Positions 8,900-18,242 of a stretch of 64,000 nt of DNA are shown here, piece after piece. Position numbers and translations under genes: made by a program. The stretch spans positions 301,157-365,156 of the forward strand of contig PBUB01000002.1 of assembly GCA_002729885.1 (NCBI GenBank), written 5' to 3'. Origin of the DNA: Spirochaetaceae bacterium. GTDB taxonomy: Bacteria; Spirochaetota; Leptospiria; Leptospirales; Leptonemataceae. Under the pieces are notes generated by a model, which was given only the letters and a program-made list of their open reading frames with translations, had not been told where the DNA came from and did not search any database. Within the stretch, counting starts at the first letter, position 1, and each line of letters opens with the position of its first letter.

Positions 8900-10465
8900 T
8901 TAAAACCAGCTACTCTTTCTACGCCGACTTTTCTTTATTCCGATGGCACCCAGAAGGCCTCTTGTGATTTCCCGCGCCACGGTGCGCCCTACGTCTCGCA
9001 CAATCTTGCTGTCGAAAACCTTTTCCATGACAGACTCTTCATCCTTTGTTTTGCTGCCTGATTTGCGAGAACTGGATTTCTTTTTTTCTTCCTTCTCTGA
9101 ATCCTCACTCAATCGATCTTCTGCCTTCTCTGTCAGTATTTCGTAGGCGCTTTTTCGATCGATGGATTCGTTGTATTTCTTCGCCAGGCTGGAGTTTGAA
9201 ACGATCTCGTCTACTTCGCCAGCCTTCAATACGTCCATGCGGGAGCAGGGAGCGCACATGAGACTGTGAGCCAATGGGGTGGGTTTTCCTTTTTCGGTAA
9301 GCCCTGTGACCAGAGCTTCACCGATGCCCAGTTCTGTGAGCAGTCGATCGGTTTTATAGTCATCGCTCAGAGGGAAGTTTTCGGCTGCGGTTTTTATGGC
9401 CTTTCTATCTTTGGCGGTAACCGCTCTCAATGCATGCTGCACTCTGGTTCCCAGCTGGGAAAGCACAGCCGCAGGCACATCCTGGGGATTCTGAGTTACG
9501 AAGAACAGTCCCACTCCCTTGGAGCGGATGAGTTTGGTCATGGTCTCAATCTGCTCCAGAAGAGTCTTACTTGCGCGATCGAAGATTAGATGCGCTTCAT
9601 CGAGAAAAATTACAAGTTCAGGCTTCTCTGGATCACCCAGTTCTGGCATTTCCTGATAGATTTCTGCCAGCAATTGAAGCATGAATGTGGAAAACAGAGC
9701 GGGCTTACTCTGCATATCCATCAAGCGAACAATAGAGATTACTCCTTTTCCATCTCGCTTTTCCAGGAGATCCTTTACTTCGAAGGACCGCTCGCCAAAG
9801 AATTCATCTGCTCCCTGTTGTTCCAGGGCTACTACCTTGCGAAGAATGGTACCGGTGGATGCGCCGGAAACCTTTCCATATTTTTCTTCAAACGCTTCCT
9901 TGCCATCTTCCATTACGAAGGACATGGCCTTCTTTAGATCTTTTAGATCCAGCAGTAGCAGTCCCTCATCGTCACAGAACTGCATGATTACAGTTAAAAC
10001 AGAGGCCTGGGTTTCATTTAGATCCAGGATCCGTGAAAGTAATATTGGACCGAATTCGCTTACAGTGGCTCTCAGCGTTCCGCCCTTTCCCTTTTTAGTC
10101 AGCGAATAGAGCTCGCAGGGCAGGGCCTGAGGCTCATACTTCGCGCCAATGGTTTCCATCCTCTTGAGGATGCCATCGCTCTTTTCGCCGGGCGCAGCAA
10201 GACCGGAAAGGTCTCCCTTGATGTCCATCACCAGGCTGGGCACTCCTTTGAGCGAAAGTTCCCCGGCCATATGTTGCAGGGACTTCGTTTTTCCGGTACC
10301 GGTGGCACCCGCTATCAGTCCGTGACGGTTCAAGGTTTTAAGGGGAATTCTTAGCTGGCAGCCCTTTTCTGGTTTTCCATCTTTCATGGCAAGTCCCAGA
10401 AGGATGCTGCTTTTTTCGTCCAGATCGTAGGATGCCTTGATGCGAGAGGCGAAGTCTTTAGCCAT
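8900..10465 (-). CDS. HerA-like P-loop ATPase, DUF853 family
   Basis: This 521-residue protein is of the helicase HerA-like C-terminal (DUF853) family. Walker A is GATGTGKT at about residues 53-60, and Walker B is VIFLDEAHLIF. Between them lie SLVMDIKGDLSGLA and KLIRSKGVGLFFVTQNPQDV, all typical of DUF853. Members are FtsK/HerA-type ATPases of uncertain role. The C-terminal 100 residues are charged (KKKSSSRKSGSK) and end in a short basic tail. The frame starts with a TTG at 10498, but ATG 10465 (MAKDFASRIKASYD) gives the N-terminus usual for the family. Confidence 0.85.
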   Translation of the reverse strand: MAKDFASRIKASYDLDEKSSILLGLAMKDGKPEKGCQLRIPLKTLNRHGLIAGATGTGKTKSLQHMAGELSLKGVPSLVMDIKGDLSGLAAPGEKSDGILKRMETIGAKYEPQALPCELYSLTKKGKGGTLRATVSEFGPILLSRILDLNETQASVLTVIMQFCDDEGLLLLDLKDLKKAMSFVMEDGKEAFEEKYGKVSGASTGTILRKVVALEQQGADEFFGERSFEVKDLLEKRDGKGVISIVRLMDMQSKPALFSTFMLQLLAEIYQEMPELGDPEKPELVIFLDEAHLIFDRASKTLLEQIETMTKLIRSKGVGLFFVTQNPQDVPAAVLSQLGTRVQHALRAVTAKDRKAIKTAAENFPLSDDYKTDRLLTELGIGEALVTGLTEKGKPTPLAHSLMCAPCSRMDVLKAGEVDEIVSNSSLAKKYNESIDRKSAYEILTEKAEDRLSEDSEKEEKKKSSSRKSGSKTKDEESVMEKVFDSKIVRDVGRTVAREITRGLLGAIGIKKSRRRKSSWF

Positions 10466-10553
10466 AGCCCAGATTGAAAGATTTATCAACCGGGTCAATC
10501 CAAACGTCTGTTGGAGGCCAATTTGACCCGGTGCCGCAAGTCGAAGGTTTCGT

Positions 10554-11306
10554 TCAGTGCGATGAGCCCCAGTGCTTTTCTATGAACGAGTCTCTACCGG
10601 AACCCACTCTGTATCTATTGTAGTGTACAGGGTTTTTCTTGTAGTAATCCTGGTGGCACTCTTCCGCAATCCAGAACTGGCCGGAGAAGGGCAGTATCCT
10701 TGTTACAATGGGTTTGTCAAAGGGACCGGATTTTTCCAGCTCTGCTTTGCTGGCTTCTGCTGCCTTCTTTTCTTCTTCGTTGCGATAGAAAATTACCGTG
10801 CGATACTGCTCACCTATATCGTAGAATTGTCCATTGTCCTGAGTTGGATTGATGTTTCTCCAGAATATTTTCAAAAGCTTTTCGTAGCTGATTTTGCTGG
10901 CGTCGTATAGCACCACTACCGATTCGATATGTCTGGTGGAGCCAGAAGCCACTTCTTTGTAAGCTGGATTCTTTTTTTCTCCTCCGGTGTAGCCCGAGAT
11001 TACCTCTTTAACTCCATCGATCTTTTCGAAGGGGCCTTCCATACACCAGAAGCATCCGCCCGCAAATATGGCCACCGAATACTCCGTGTTGTCAAAATCA
11101 AAGGCCCTGGTAGGTCCCGGTTCGGCATTGGCAGTAGACTGTTCGCCACAGGAAAGAAGTACTGTCAGAATAGAAACTACCAGGAACAGGCGGTGTAACT
11201 TGATCTGTGGTAGTTTAAGCACATTCCCTGCGCGCATGCCGGATCCCACGCGCATGCCGGATCCCATAAACTCACTCTTTCTCTGTTTCGCAGTATTTGA
11301 AGTCAT
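10554..11306 (-). CDS. msrA: Peptide methionine sulfoxide reductase MsrA, lipoprotein form
   Basis: MsrA reduces methionine-S-sulfoxide in oxidised proteins. The catalytic motif GCFWCMEGPF is present, followed by SGYTGGEKKNPAY, NPTQDNGQFYDIGEQYRT and a C-terminal EECHQDYYKKNP. A hydrophobic stretch ending LLSCGEQ precedes the domain, so this copy is probably exported and lipid-anchored and would repair envelope proteins. The best start is ATG 11306, with AGGAAGGG 7-9 bases upstream (250 residues); the frame extends to 11357. Just inside the N-terminus an 18-base in-frame duplication makes a repeated GSGMR segment. The next three Met codons are alternative starts. Confidence 0.92.
   Translation of the reverse strand: MTSNTAKQRKSEFMGSGMRVGSGMRAGNVLKLPQIKLHRLFLVVSILTVLLSCGEQSTANAEPGPTRAFDFDNTEYSVAIFAGGCFWCMEGPFEKIDGVKEVISGYTGGEKKNPAYKEVASGSTRHIESVVVLYDASKISYEKLLKIFWRNINPTQDNGQFYDIGEQYRTVIFYRNEEEKKAAEASKAELEKSGPFDKPIVTRILPFSGQFWIAEECHQDYYKKNPVHYNRYRVGSGRDSFIEKHWGSSH
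11231..11266. repeat. 18-base perfect direct duplication within the msrA 5' end
   Basis: Two adjacent identical 18-base copies (11231-11248 and 11249-11266; unit CGCGCATGCCGGATCCCA) insert six codons in frame in the predicted N-terminal tail of MsrA. Each copy carries its own ATG codon, so the duplication also multiplies possible start sites. Confidence 0.8.
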
Positions 11307-11613
11307 TTCATTTCCCTTCCTGAAGGCCAGATTCAAGTTCAGGGCCATCACCCTCACAGTCGGGATTCGACCCTGGCTTCGTTGAGGTTACTTTTTACTG
11401 AAGCTGCCTGGACCCTGCGAGAGCTCGTTAGTTCGTCGAATGCCTGATGAGCTGGGCTCCAGGGCAATCAGCGATTGAACTGATGGACTTTCTTTGCCAG
11501 AATTTGCACATGTTCTGAGCCGGAATGTGTATTTCAGCCAGCTCCAGTGAGCGGCCGTTGCCTGAAGAATTCGGGCTAAAATCATTGACCGATGGAGTTA
11601 AATGGCGACATAG
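11307..11613. other. Divergent intergenic region between msrA and terC
   Basis: This stretch must hold the msrA promoter (minus strand) and the terC promoter (plus strand). I see the msrA Shine-Dalgarno at about 11313-11320. I could not recognise a yybP-ykoY manganese riboswitch, which sometimes precedes terC genes. The short open frame at 11388-11585 on the minus strand shows no protein-like features. Confidence 0.4.
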
Positions 11614-12405
11614 ATGCCTATGGAAATTGTTTTTACGTCCGATGCCCTGATTGCACTACTTACGCTGACTATCCTGGAAATTGTTCTGGGAATCGATAAT
11701 ATCATATTCATTTCGATTCTTGCAGGTAAGTTGCCTGAAGATCAGCAGGGGAAAGCCCGCCAGATTGGTCTGGGTCTTGCCATGCTCATGCGAATACTGC
11801 TGCTTCTTTCGCTTAGCTGGATCATGGGTCTTACCAAACCTCTATTCGTAATTACAGATTATCTTACCTTCCTGGATCCTTCGGACTGGGCCGCCATTTC
11901 TGGTAGAGATCTGATTCTTCTATTCGGCGGTCTGTTCTTGCTGGGTAAAGCCACTGTAGAAATCCATGGGAAGCTGGAAGGAGAAGAGGGTCATGGCGGA
12001 GCGAAAGCAAAGGGTAAGTTAATAGCTACCCTGGTGCAGATCATGCTTCTTGACCTGGTATTCTCTCTGGATTCCGTGATCACTGCTGTGGGAATGGCGG
12101 ACCAGCTATGGGTAATGATTGCCGCGGTGGTAATCGCTGTAGGAGTAATGATGATATCGGCCACCGCCATTAGCAATTTTGTCAACAAGCATCCTACTGT
12201 GAAGATCCTGGCTTTGAGCTTTCTCCTCTTAATTGGTTTCTCTCTGGTAATCGAAAGTATGGAATACCATGTGCCTAAAGGCTACATTTACTTTGCCATG
12301 GGATTCTCAGTTTTCGTAGAAATGCTGAACATGAAGTTTCGCAGCAGTCGAGGCAAGCCAGTGCATCTGCACAGTGCTTATACCGAAGAAGACTCTGCCA
12401 GATAG
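11614..12405 (+). CDS. terC: TerC family integral membrane protein
   Basis: The 263-residue protein has about seven membrane spans and the TerC signature ILEIVLGIDNIIF near the N-terminus (residues 20-32). The second half repeats it as LLDLVFSLDSVITAVGM; the paired Asp residues are the proposed metal site. TerC proteins are linked to tellurite resistance and, in several bacteria, to manganese export or metalation of exported proteins. The start is ATG 11614 or ATG 11620; neither has a clear Shine-Dalgarno. A strong terminator follows. Confidence 0.93.
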   Translation: MPMEIVFTSDALIALLTLTILEIVLGIDNIIFISILAGKLPEDQQGKARQIGLGLAMLMRILLLLSLSWIMGLTKPLFVITDYLTFLDPSDWAAISGRDLILLFGGLFLLGKATVEIHGKLEGEEGHGGAKAKGKLIATLVQIMLLDLVFSLDSVITAVGMADQLWVMIAAVVIAVGVMMISATAISNFVNKHPTVKILALSFLLLIGFSLVIESMEYHVPKGYIYFAMGFSVFVEMLNMKFRSSRGKPVHLHSAYTEEDSAR

Positions 12406-12453
12406 AACTATCGCTGGAAATTCTTGATTCTCGCGGTTTACTCCATATGTATA

Positions 12454-12480
12454 AGAAGGCGCCTCAGGGCGCCTTTCTTT
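12454..12480 (+). terminator. Intrinsic terminator after terC
   Basis: The perfect 8-bp stem AAGGCGCC/GGCGCCTT (12456-12463 and 12468-12475) with loop TCAG is followed by TCTTT. It lies 50 bases past the terC stop. Confidence 0.85.
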
Positions 12481-12691
12481 GCGAATGGATGCCATTGCCC
12501 CGGGTTTGGATTACGCGTCTGAGTACAGGGGAGATAGTTCTAACCAGGACTATTGAGAGCGAGCAACCCGGGCTCCATAACCTGGATCAAATCCTGAATG
12601 CCATCCTCTTCAATAATTAAATCATCCTGAAATAAGACCATCTTTTTGACTTCCCCGTGTGTGCAGTGCAAAAAATGTGGCTCAAATCAAA

Positions 12692-14230
12692 ATGCAAACC
12701 TCATTTAAATCCCTGGGTGTGGCAGATGAAATTCTGAATGCCCTGGAAGCAAAGGGCTATACCAGCCCCACCCCTATTCAGGCTGCTGTTATTCCTCAAT
12801 TGTTAAAGCCAGGCTCCGACGTGATGGGCCAGGCAAGAACCGGAACAGGTAAGACCGCTGCTTTTGGAATCCCACTTTTGCAGCGATGCGATCCATCCAT
12901 TAAATCTGTACAGGCCCTGGTGCTGGCGCCTACTCGTGAGCTGGCCATGCAGGTCTGCAGCGAAATGCAATCCATGCAGGGAAAAAAGAAACTCAAGCTG
13001 GCATTGCTTTATGGCGGAGCGGCTATGTCTTCGCAAATCCAGGCTCTGAAGGCTGGAGCTCATATCGCGGTTGGGACCCCTGGTCGCGTACTGGATCATA
13101 TTCGTTCCGGCAGACTCAGTCTGGATGATCTGCAATTTCTGGTTCTGGATGAAGCCGACCGCATGCTGGATATGGGATTTCAGGAAGAACTGGAAGCGAT
13201 TGTGGAAAGCGCGGGCCCAGAACGACAGACCCTGATGTTTTCAGCTACGTTTACGCCTGAAATCCGCAAAGCTGCCTCCACCTACATGAAAGAGTATCAG
13301 ATGGTAAAGGCGGAGGATACCGGCGTATCCAACTCCAATGCACGCATGGTAGCCTATGAAGTGTATGGCCGCGATAAGCGAGAAGCTCTTCGCAGGATCC
13401 TTCACACTTCGGAAGACTTTTACGGCCTGATTTTCTGTGCGCGAAAGTCCGATGTAGATGATCTGGCACAGTTTCTGGCAAAGAAGGGATTTAGCGCAGA
13501 AGGGCTGCATGGAGATATGTCTCAACCGGCTCGCGAAAAGGTTCTGGGTCGTCTTAAAAAGAGAAAACTGCATATCCTTGTGGCTACCGACGTGGCAGCT
13601 CGAGGAATCGATATTAATGACCTGGGATATGTAATTAATTACGACATGCCCGATAGTGCCGATGCTCTGACGCATCGTACGGGCAGAACAGCCCGGGCCG
13701 GCCGAACAGGGACTTCCATCTGTCTCATTACTCCATCCGAAGCGTCCAGGTTTCGCGCTCTGGAAAAGCGCACCGGTCTTATGCATGAAAGACTGCCTCT
13801 ACCCGACCGAGAAACCGTTAGCAAAGCCCGACTGGAAACGGCCCGTTCTGCAGTAGAACGCGGTGTAGGCAACAATCCTACACCGGAATACGAAGAGTTC
13901 GCCCGGGAGCTTCTGCAAAATCACAGTGCAGAGGACCTGGTTTCCAGCCTGCTAAGGGATCGATTCCGGGACATGCTACTGGAAAGCTCTATTCCGGAAA
14001 TCTCTGTACCTTCTCCTTCCAGTGAAAAATCCGGAAGAGGAAAAAATCGCGGCGAAGGCAAAAGCGGGAAAGGAAACAAGAAGTCAGGTTCCAGGGATGG
14101 GTTTCGTGCTTCCAGAAAGTCTGCGAATCGCAAGCGAAAATACTCTGGTTCTTCTGAAAAGAGCGAAGGATCGTCTGGATCCTCCGGACGAAGAGGAAAG
14201 CTCAAGAAGTCAGGGGCCGGTCGCCGGTAG
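12692..14230 (+). CDS. DEAD-box ATP-dependent RNA helicase
   Basis: The protein unwinds RNA duplexes, probably in ribosome assembly or mRNA decay. All helicase motifs are present: the Q motif (YTSPTPIQ), I (ARTGTGKT), Ia (APTRELA), Ib (TPGR), II (DEAD), III (SAT), IV (FCARK), V (DVAARGID) and VI (HRTGRTARAGR, a slight variant of HRxGRxxR). The C-terminal 90 residues are a disordered basic Gly/Ser/Lys/Arg tail, probably RNA-binding, as in RhlE/CsdA types. ATG 12692 (MQTSFKSLGV) is preferred to GTG 12659. The 3' end overlaps the convergent AraC gene by 29 bases. Confidence 0.93.
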   Translation: MQTSFKSLGVADEILNALEAKGYTSPTPIQAAVIPQLLKPGSDVMGQARTGTGKTAAFGIPLLQRCDPSIKSVQALVLAPTRELAMQVCSEMQSMQGKKKLKLALLYGGAAMSSQIQALKAGAHIAVGTPGRVLDHIRSGRLSLDDLQFLVLDEADRMLDMGFQEELEAIVESAGPERQTLMFSATFTPEIRKAASTYMKEYQMVKAEDTGVSNSNARMVAYEVYGRDKREALRRILHTSEDFYGLIFCARKSDVDDLAQFLAKKGFSAEGLHGDMSQPAREKVLGRLKKRKLHILVATDVAARGIDINDLGYVINYDMPDSADALTHRTGRTARAGRTGTSICLITPSEASRFRALEKRTGLMHERLPLPDRETVSKARLETARSAVERGVGNNPTPEYEEFARELLQNHSAEDLVSSLLRDRFRDMLLESSIPEISVPSPSSEKSGRGKNRGEGKSGKGNKKSGSRDGFRASRKSANRKRKYSGSSEKSEGSSGSSGRRGKLKKSGAGRR

Positions 14231-15146
14231 AGTTTTTAGCCACCCCTGCCTGGTTCTTTCTAAAGCTTGCCGGTGCCATTCCGAAGGTTCGCTTGAAGCT
14301 CCTCGAAAAGGAAAACGGCGAGTCATATCCTACAGATCGGGCCACATGCTCTATGGTGCCTGATTCCTGCTGAATCAGGCGTGCCGCTCGTTGCATGCGA
14401 ATCTGATTTAGATAATCCATGGGGCCGGTGCCCGTAACTTCCTTGAATCGACGGGCCAGGGTGGCTCTGGATAGGCCCTGGGCTCGCGCCAGACTTTCCA
14501 CTGTCCACGGTCGGTCCAGAGCGTCCTCCATGGACTCGATAGCTCGAAGTACCGCTTCATCGGAATAAAGGGCGCTCCAGTGAGTTTCGGATTCATTCTC
14601 CAGAATCCAGTGCCTTAGAATATAATGAAACAGAGTATCGGTAAGTCTGCTGAGGATAATGTGCGAAGCATCTTTGCGAAGGAATTCCGCAGAAAGCAGT
14701 TCCACCAGACGCTTTATGGAATCATGGGGCCCCAGGCTGGAACCCCGAATATGAAAGTACTCCGGCAACGCGCGAAATAATGGATGCATCGGTCCTGAAG
14801 GAAACAGGTATCTACCACTAATGAATCGGGTTTCGCTTCCGGCCGGCGGCTCTTTTGCAGAATTCGCCGCCGCTCCTTCGCGATATTGCTCTATATCAAT
14901 GGAGCTGGCATATAGATCCGATTTTATCTCATGATAGAAGCCCCTAGAAAAAAACACCAGGTCTCCGGGATTCAAGTCCAGTGTTTGATTGGTAGTATTG
15001 CACTGAACGGTGCAAGCACCTCCCAGGATTACATGAAAACTGGCTGTAAAATCGCATGCATACCTGAGCCCCCATCGGCCCTCCATTCTGGCCTGGGCTG
15101 CCACAGAGCCCTGAATGGACTCGGATATTCGACTCAGCAGATCCAC
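14202..15146 (-). CDS. AraC family transcriptional regulator with cupin sensor domain
   Basis: The N-terminal half (residues 1-180) is a cupin-type effector domain of the kind common in AraC regulators (FHVILGGACTVQ, LNPGDLVFFSRGFYHEI). The C-terminal 100 residues are two AraC helix-turn-helix motifs (TVESLARAQGLSRATLARRF and IEHVARSVGYDSPFSFSRSF) with the closing FGMAPASFRK. The start codon appears to be GTG 15146. It is divergent from the NmrA-like oxidoreductase at 15417, a usual target arrangement; the intergenic 270 bases should contain the operator. Confidence 0.92.
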   Translation of the reverse strand: MDLLSRISESIQGSVAAQARMEGRWGLRYACDFTASFHVILGGACTVQCNTTNQTLDLNPGDLVFFSRGFYHEIKSDLYASSIDIEQYREGAAANSAKEPPAGSETRFISGRYLFPSGPMHPLFRALPEYFHIRGSSLGPHDSIKRLVELLSAEFLRKDASHIILSRLTDTLFHYILRHWILENESETHWSALYSDEAVLRAIESMEDALDRPWTVESLARAQGLSRATLARRFKEVTGTGPMDYLNQIRMQRAARLIQQESGTIEHVARSVGYDSPFSFSRSFKRTFGMAPASFRKNQAGVAKNSTGDRPLTS

Positions 15147-15416
15147 GGATTCAATCTAGGCATCAATCTCATGGCGGTCATCTTTTTTTGACGATAACAT
15201 GCTGATCGTCTTTCAAAATGAGACGATTCGTTGGGGAAAAGCGACTAACAGGCATTTGCGTCTAATCCTGCTTTGTTATCCTTACCTGGGAGGCATTGAA
15301 GAGAAGCCCGACAGGCACTATATATGGCGTTTCGGGTTTCAAGGCAATCGCTGTCTTTGAATTCGGCGAAGTCCGTTTTCGGCCCAATAATCTATGGATA
15401 AACAGGAGAAACCAGG

Positions 15417-16241
15417 ATGAAAGTATATGTTTTTGGAGCCACCGGCACAGTAGGCCAGCCATTGGTGGAGGAATTGACGAAGCAGGGACATGAGGTTCTG
15501 GCCGTAAGTCGCAAACCAGGCCCGGAAAAAAAAGGAGTGCAATACGTAGATCCGGAACCTGCAAATATGAAAGGAGCCGATGCTGTGTTCTTGCTAAGCC
15601 CCGGCGGTCTGGCAGATCAATATTCAGTTCTAAAGCCCTACCTGGACGAAGCCAAAAAGATCAAGCCCGGCAAGATTGTGGCCATGACCGCATTCGGAGT
15701 TGAATTTGCGCCGGAGGAAGTGCCCCTGAGAAAGCTGGAGCTGGAAGTTCTGAACAGTGGATTGAACGCCACCATACTGCGTCCTAACTGGTTCATGCAG
15801 AATTTTAACAGCTACTGGATTCAGGGAATTCTGGCGGATGGAAAGATTTACTTCCCGGGCGGCGATGCAAAAGCAGGCTTCATCGATGCCCGAGACATTG
15901 CAGCCTGTGCAGCCAGCGTACTCACTGGCACCGACTATTCCGGGGAAGGCCTGGGATTAACCGGACCGCAGCCTCTGGACCATAATGAGGTGGCTGCGAA
16001 GCTATCTGCGGCCACCGGAAAGGAAATTCAATATGTGGATGTGGATCCCGAGGATTTCAAGGTGTCACTCAAAGAGGCAGGGCTGCCCCAGGATTACATC
16101 GAGGTGCTCTCTGGCATCGCGGCCGGACTCAAGGCCGGTCAGGCCTCAGCTGTAACGGATTCGGTCCAAAAGATTCTGGGCCGAGCACCTATTACATTTG
16201 ATCAATATGCCAGAGACTACGCATCGGCTTACCAGAGCTAA
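15417..16241 (+). CDS. NmrA-like NAD(P)-binding oxidoreductase/epimerase family protein
   Basis: This 274-residue protein is of the atypical short-chain dehydrogenase (NmrA/HSCARG) group. The N-terminal Rossmann glycine motif is VFGATGTVGQPLVEEL. It continues with VSRKPG at the cofactor-ribose end, VAMTAFGVEF, LRPNWFMQNF and GFIDARDIAACAASVL. The classical YxxxK catalytic pair is absent, as in NmrA-type members that act as redox sensors or quinone/azo reductases. AGGAG about 10 bases before ATG supports the start. The divergent AraC regulator probably controls it. Confidence 0.88.
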   Translation: MKVYVFGATGTVGQPLVEELTKQGHEVLAVSRKPGPEKKGVQYVDPEPANMKGADAVFLLSPGGLADQYSVLKPYLDEAKKIKPGKIVAMTAFGVEFAPEEVPLRKLELEVLNSGLNATILRPNWFMQNFNSYWIQGILADGKIYFPGGDAKAGFIDARDIAACAASVLTGTDYSGEGLGLTGPQPLDHNEVAAKLSAATGKEIQYVDVDPEDFKVSLKEAGLPQDYIEVLSGIAAGLKAGQASAVTDSVQKILGRAPITFDQYARDYASAYQS

Positions 16242-16437
16242 AAGAATGGTCCCGCTCTTCGATTGAGTCTTCAGCGGCGTATTGCAAGCTATAGAATGGT
16301 TTTGGTGACAGGGTCTCTTGGGAGGCCCTTCGCCATTCATCGCATACAGTGTATCCATCTGAAATTTTTCGTTGGCGACACTAGTCCTTTGGAAATAATC
16401 TGAAAGAAATAGTGCCCGGAATTGTTGGTTACTCTAT

Positions 16438-18042
16438 ATGCGTAATATTTCTATAAGAAGAGCCTTTCTGTCTGTATCGCTTTTTGCTCTTTCTTTTGCG
16501 GTTCTCCTGCCTCTTGTTGCCTGTGCAACCGGGGAAAGAGGACGTCTGAAAGAAAGCTCACACCCGGCTACCTATTCCTGTGAATCTAGATGTCTCTCTG
16601 GAAACTGCAAAGACGGGACCGGGAAATTCGAATTCGCTGATTGCAGCGTTTACCAGGGTGAATTCGAAAGCGGAATGAGAAATGGGACCGGAGAATATCG
16701 ATTTTCATCCGGCACAATTCTGAAGGGATACTTCAAGGATGGACGCCCGGTGGGTGCATTCGAATACAGATTTCCGGAAGGTGCTGTATTCAAAGGTCGC
16801 ATTCGTCAGGACATGGTCAGTGGTGATTCAGGCCTTACCATCAATGGAGCGGATGGGTATCTGGAGTTGAATGGAGAGCGACGGCCCTGTCGAATCAGGG
16901 ATCTAAAGCTTCTATGCGATGCCACTCAGCAAAGAATTGTGCGAAAAGACAACCGGGATCCGGGAGCGCCGGAAGATCTTGAGCCAGGTGAAATAAAGTT
17001 CCTTCTGCTCTATGCACCTGGAAGTGCCAGGTTGCTTCGAAACGATGAGGAGTTCTCCGTTAGTTCAGGTTATCCTCTGGCTCCAGGGGATACTATCATT
17101 ACACGAGAGCATGCGGCTGATATTCAGGGAGAAGGGGGATTCGCAATACGATTAAAACCATTCAGCGAACTCTACATCCCGCCGGATGCAAGAAAGCACC
17201 GGGTGTTGCAATTGAATCGTGGATCCATCATTGTAGATTACAGTGGAGAAGGACCTCTTCCTTTTAGAGTTCGCTCCGGCGGCATCAACGTTGATGTTAA
17301 AGGCACCACCTTTGTGGTGGAAGCCGGAGATGAAAAGGACCGAGTTAAAGTTCGTGTTCTGGAAGGAGAGGTGAATCTAAGTCGCGATGACTCGGTTCTG
17401 GATCGAATTCGCCAGAGCGATGTGGAGAAATACCCTGAACTTTCCGAAGCAATCGATCAGATGGAGATTACGGTTTCTCTCAAGGCAGGGGATGAAGCCA
17501 CGGCCACCGTTCTGGATTCCACCGAGGATGCGGATTCCCTGGCGAAAAAGGCAGTCAGCGAGCCAGCGCCTGCAGTATCGGAGGCAAGCGAAGAAGAACT
17601 GGCCAGGGATGCTCAGGAAGCCTCTTTAATGCCTGTTTTGCCGGATGAAGCTTTTGAAGAAGCCAGAGAGGCAGGTCTCAGTGAGGATTCCGAGGATAGA
17701 GAAGAGGCTGCCCGATCCATCGAAGAGAATTACAAAAAGAAAGTGCAAACCAGAGGGGATGACCTGGAAAAGCAATTGAAGCTTTCGAACAAAATCGACT
17801 CAGCCGAGGAATTCAAGAAGGCTTACCCTGTTCTGGAGGTCGTGCACTTAAACAAAGGTACCAGACATGCCGGCTCCATTATCGCTCAAGCTGGGGGTTT
17901 GCTCTTTCTATTTGCCCCGGATGGACTCTATCGTCTTCCCATCGAAGAAGTGGACTATGTAGATTACTACAATCGCGATGAGATGGATATGGATATTCTT
18001 AAAAACCCGTCCTCTGAAGGTGTGCCTGAATCAGAGCAGTAG
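16438..18042 (+). CDS. MORN-repeat plus FecR-domain lipoprotein
   Basis: This 534-residue exported protein has a signal ending VACATGER with a lipobox Cys at about residue 29. It then has about three MORN repeats (residues 60-130: YQGEFESGMRNGTGEYRF, LKGYFKDGRPVGAF, FKGRIRQ) and a FecR-type domain (about 190-310: GDTIITREHAADIQ, FRVRSGGINVDVKGTTFVVE, RVLEGEVNL). An acidic, probably disordered linker follows, then a C-terminal module (about 460-510: VVHLNKGTRHAGSII, IEEVDYVDYYN). FecR domains bind ligands or act in envelope signalling. I do not know the function. The C-terminal module resembles the N-terminus of the protein at 25048-26484. Confidence 0.8.
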   Translation: MRNISIRRAFLSVSLFALSFAVLLPLVACATGERGRLKESSHPATYSCESRCLSGNCKDGTGKFEFADCSVYQGEFESGMRNGTGEYRFSSGTILKGYFKDGRPVGAFEYRFPEGAVFKGRIRQDMVSGDSGLTINGADGYLELNGERRPCRIRDLKLLCDATQQRIVRKDNRDPGAPEDLEPGEIKFLLLYAPGSARLLRNDEEFSVSSGYPLAPGDTIITREHAADIQGEGGFAIRLKPFSELYIPPDARKHRVLQLNRGSIIVDYSGEGPLPFRVRSGGINVDVKGTTFVVEAGDEKDRVKVRVLEGEVNLSRDDSVLDRIRQSDVEKYPELSEAIDQMEITVSLKAGDEATATVLDSTEDADSLAKKAVSEPAPAVSEASEEELARDAQEASLMPVLPDEAFEEAREAGLSEDSEDREEAARSIEENYKKKVQTRGDDLEKQLKLSNKIDSAEEFKKAYPVLEVVHLNKGTRHAGSIIAQAGGLLFLFAPDGLYRLPIEEVDYVDYYNRDEMDMDILKNPSSEGVPESEQ

Positions 18043-18242
18043 GCCAGCCTCCGGTGCATTTTCAATTTTTGCGCGTTGATTTATCTATGCGGAACGGATC
18101 CGTGGATCTAAAGCTTGATGAGATGCGAATCCACGCAGTGCAGGGTGTTTTCTGCAGGTTTGGTCCTGTATGAATGACTTGACCATCTGAACCTCCCGGT
18201 CTGCCATTGAACGCACAGGCCCGTCCTGTCAAAGGAGATATC

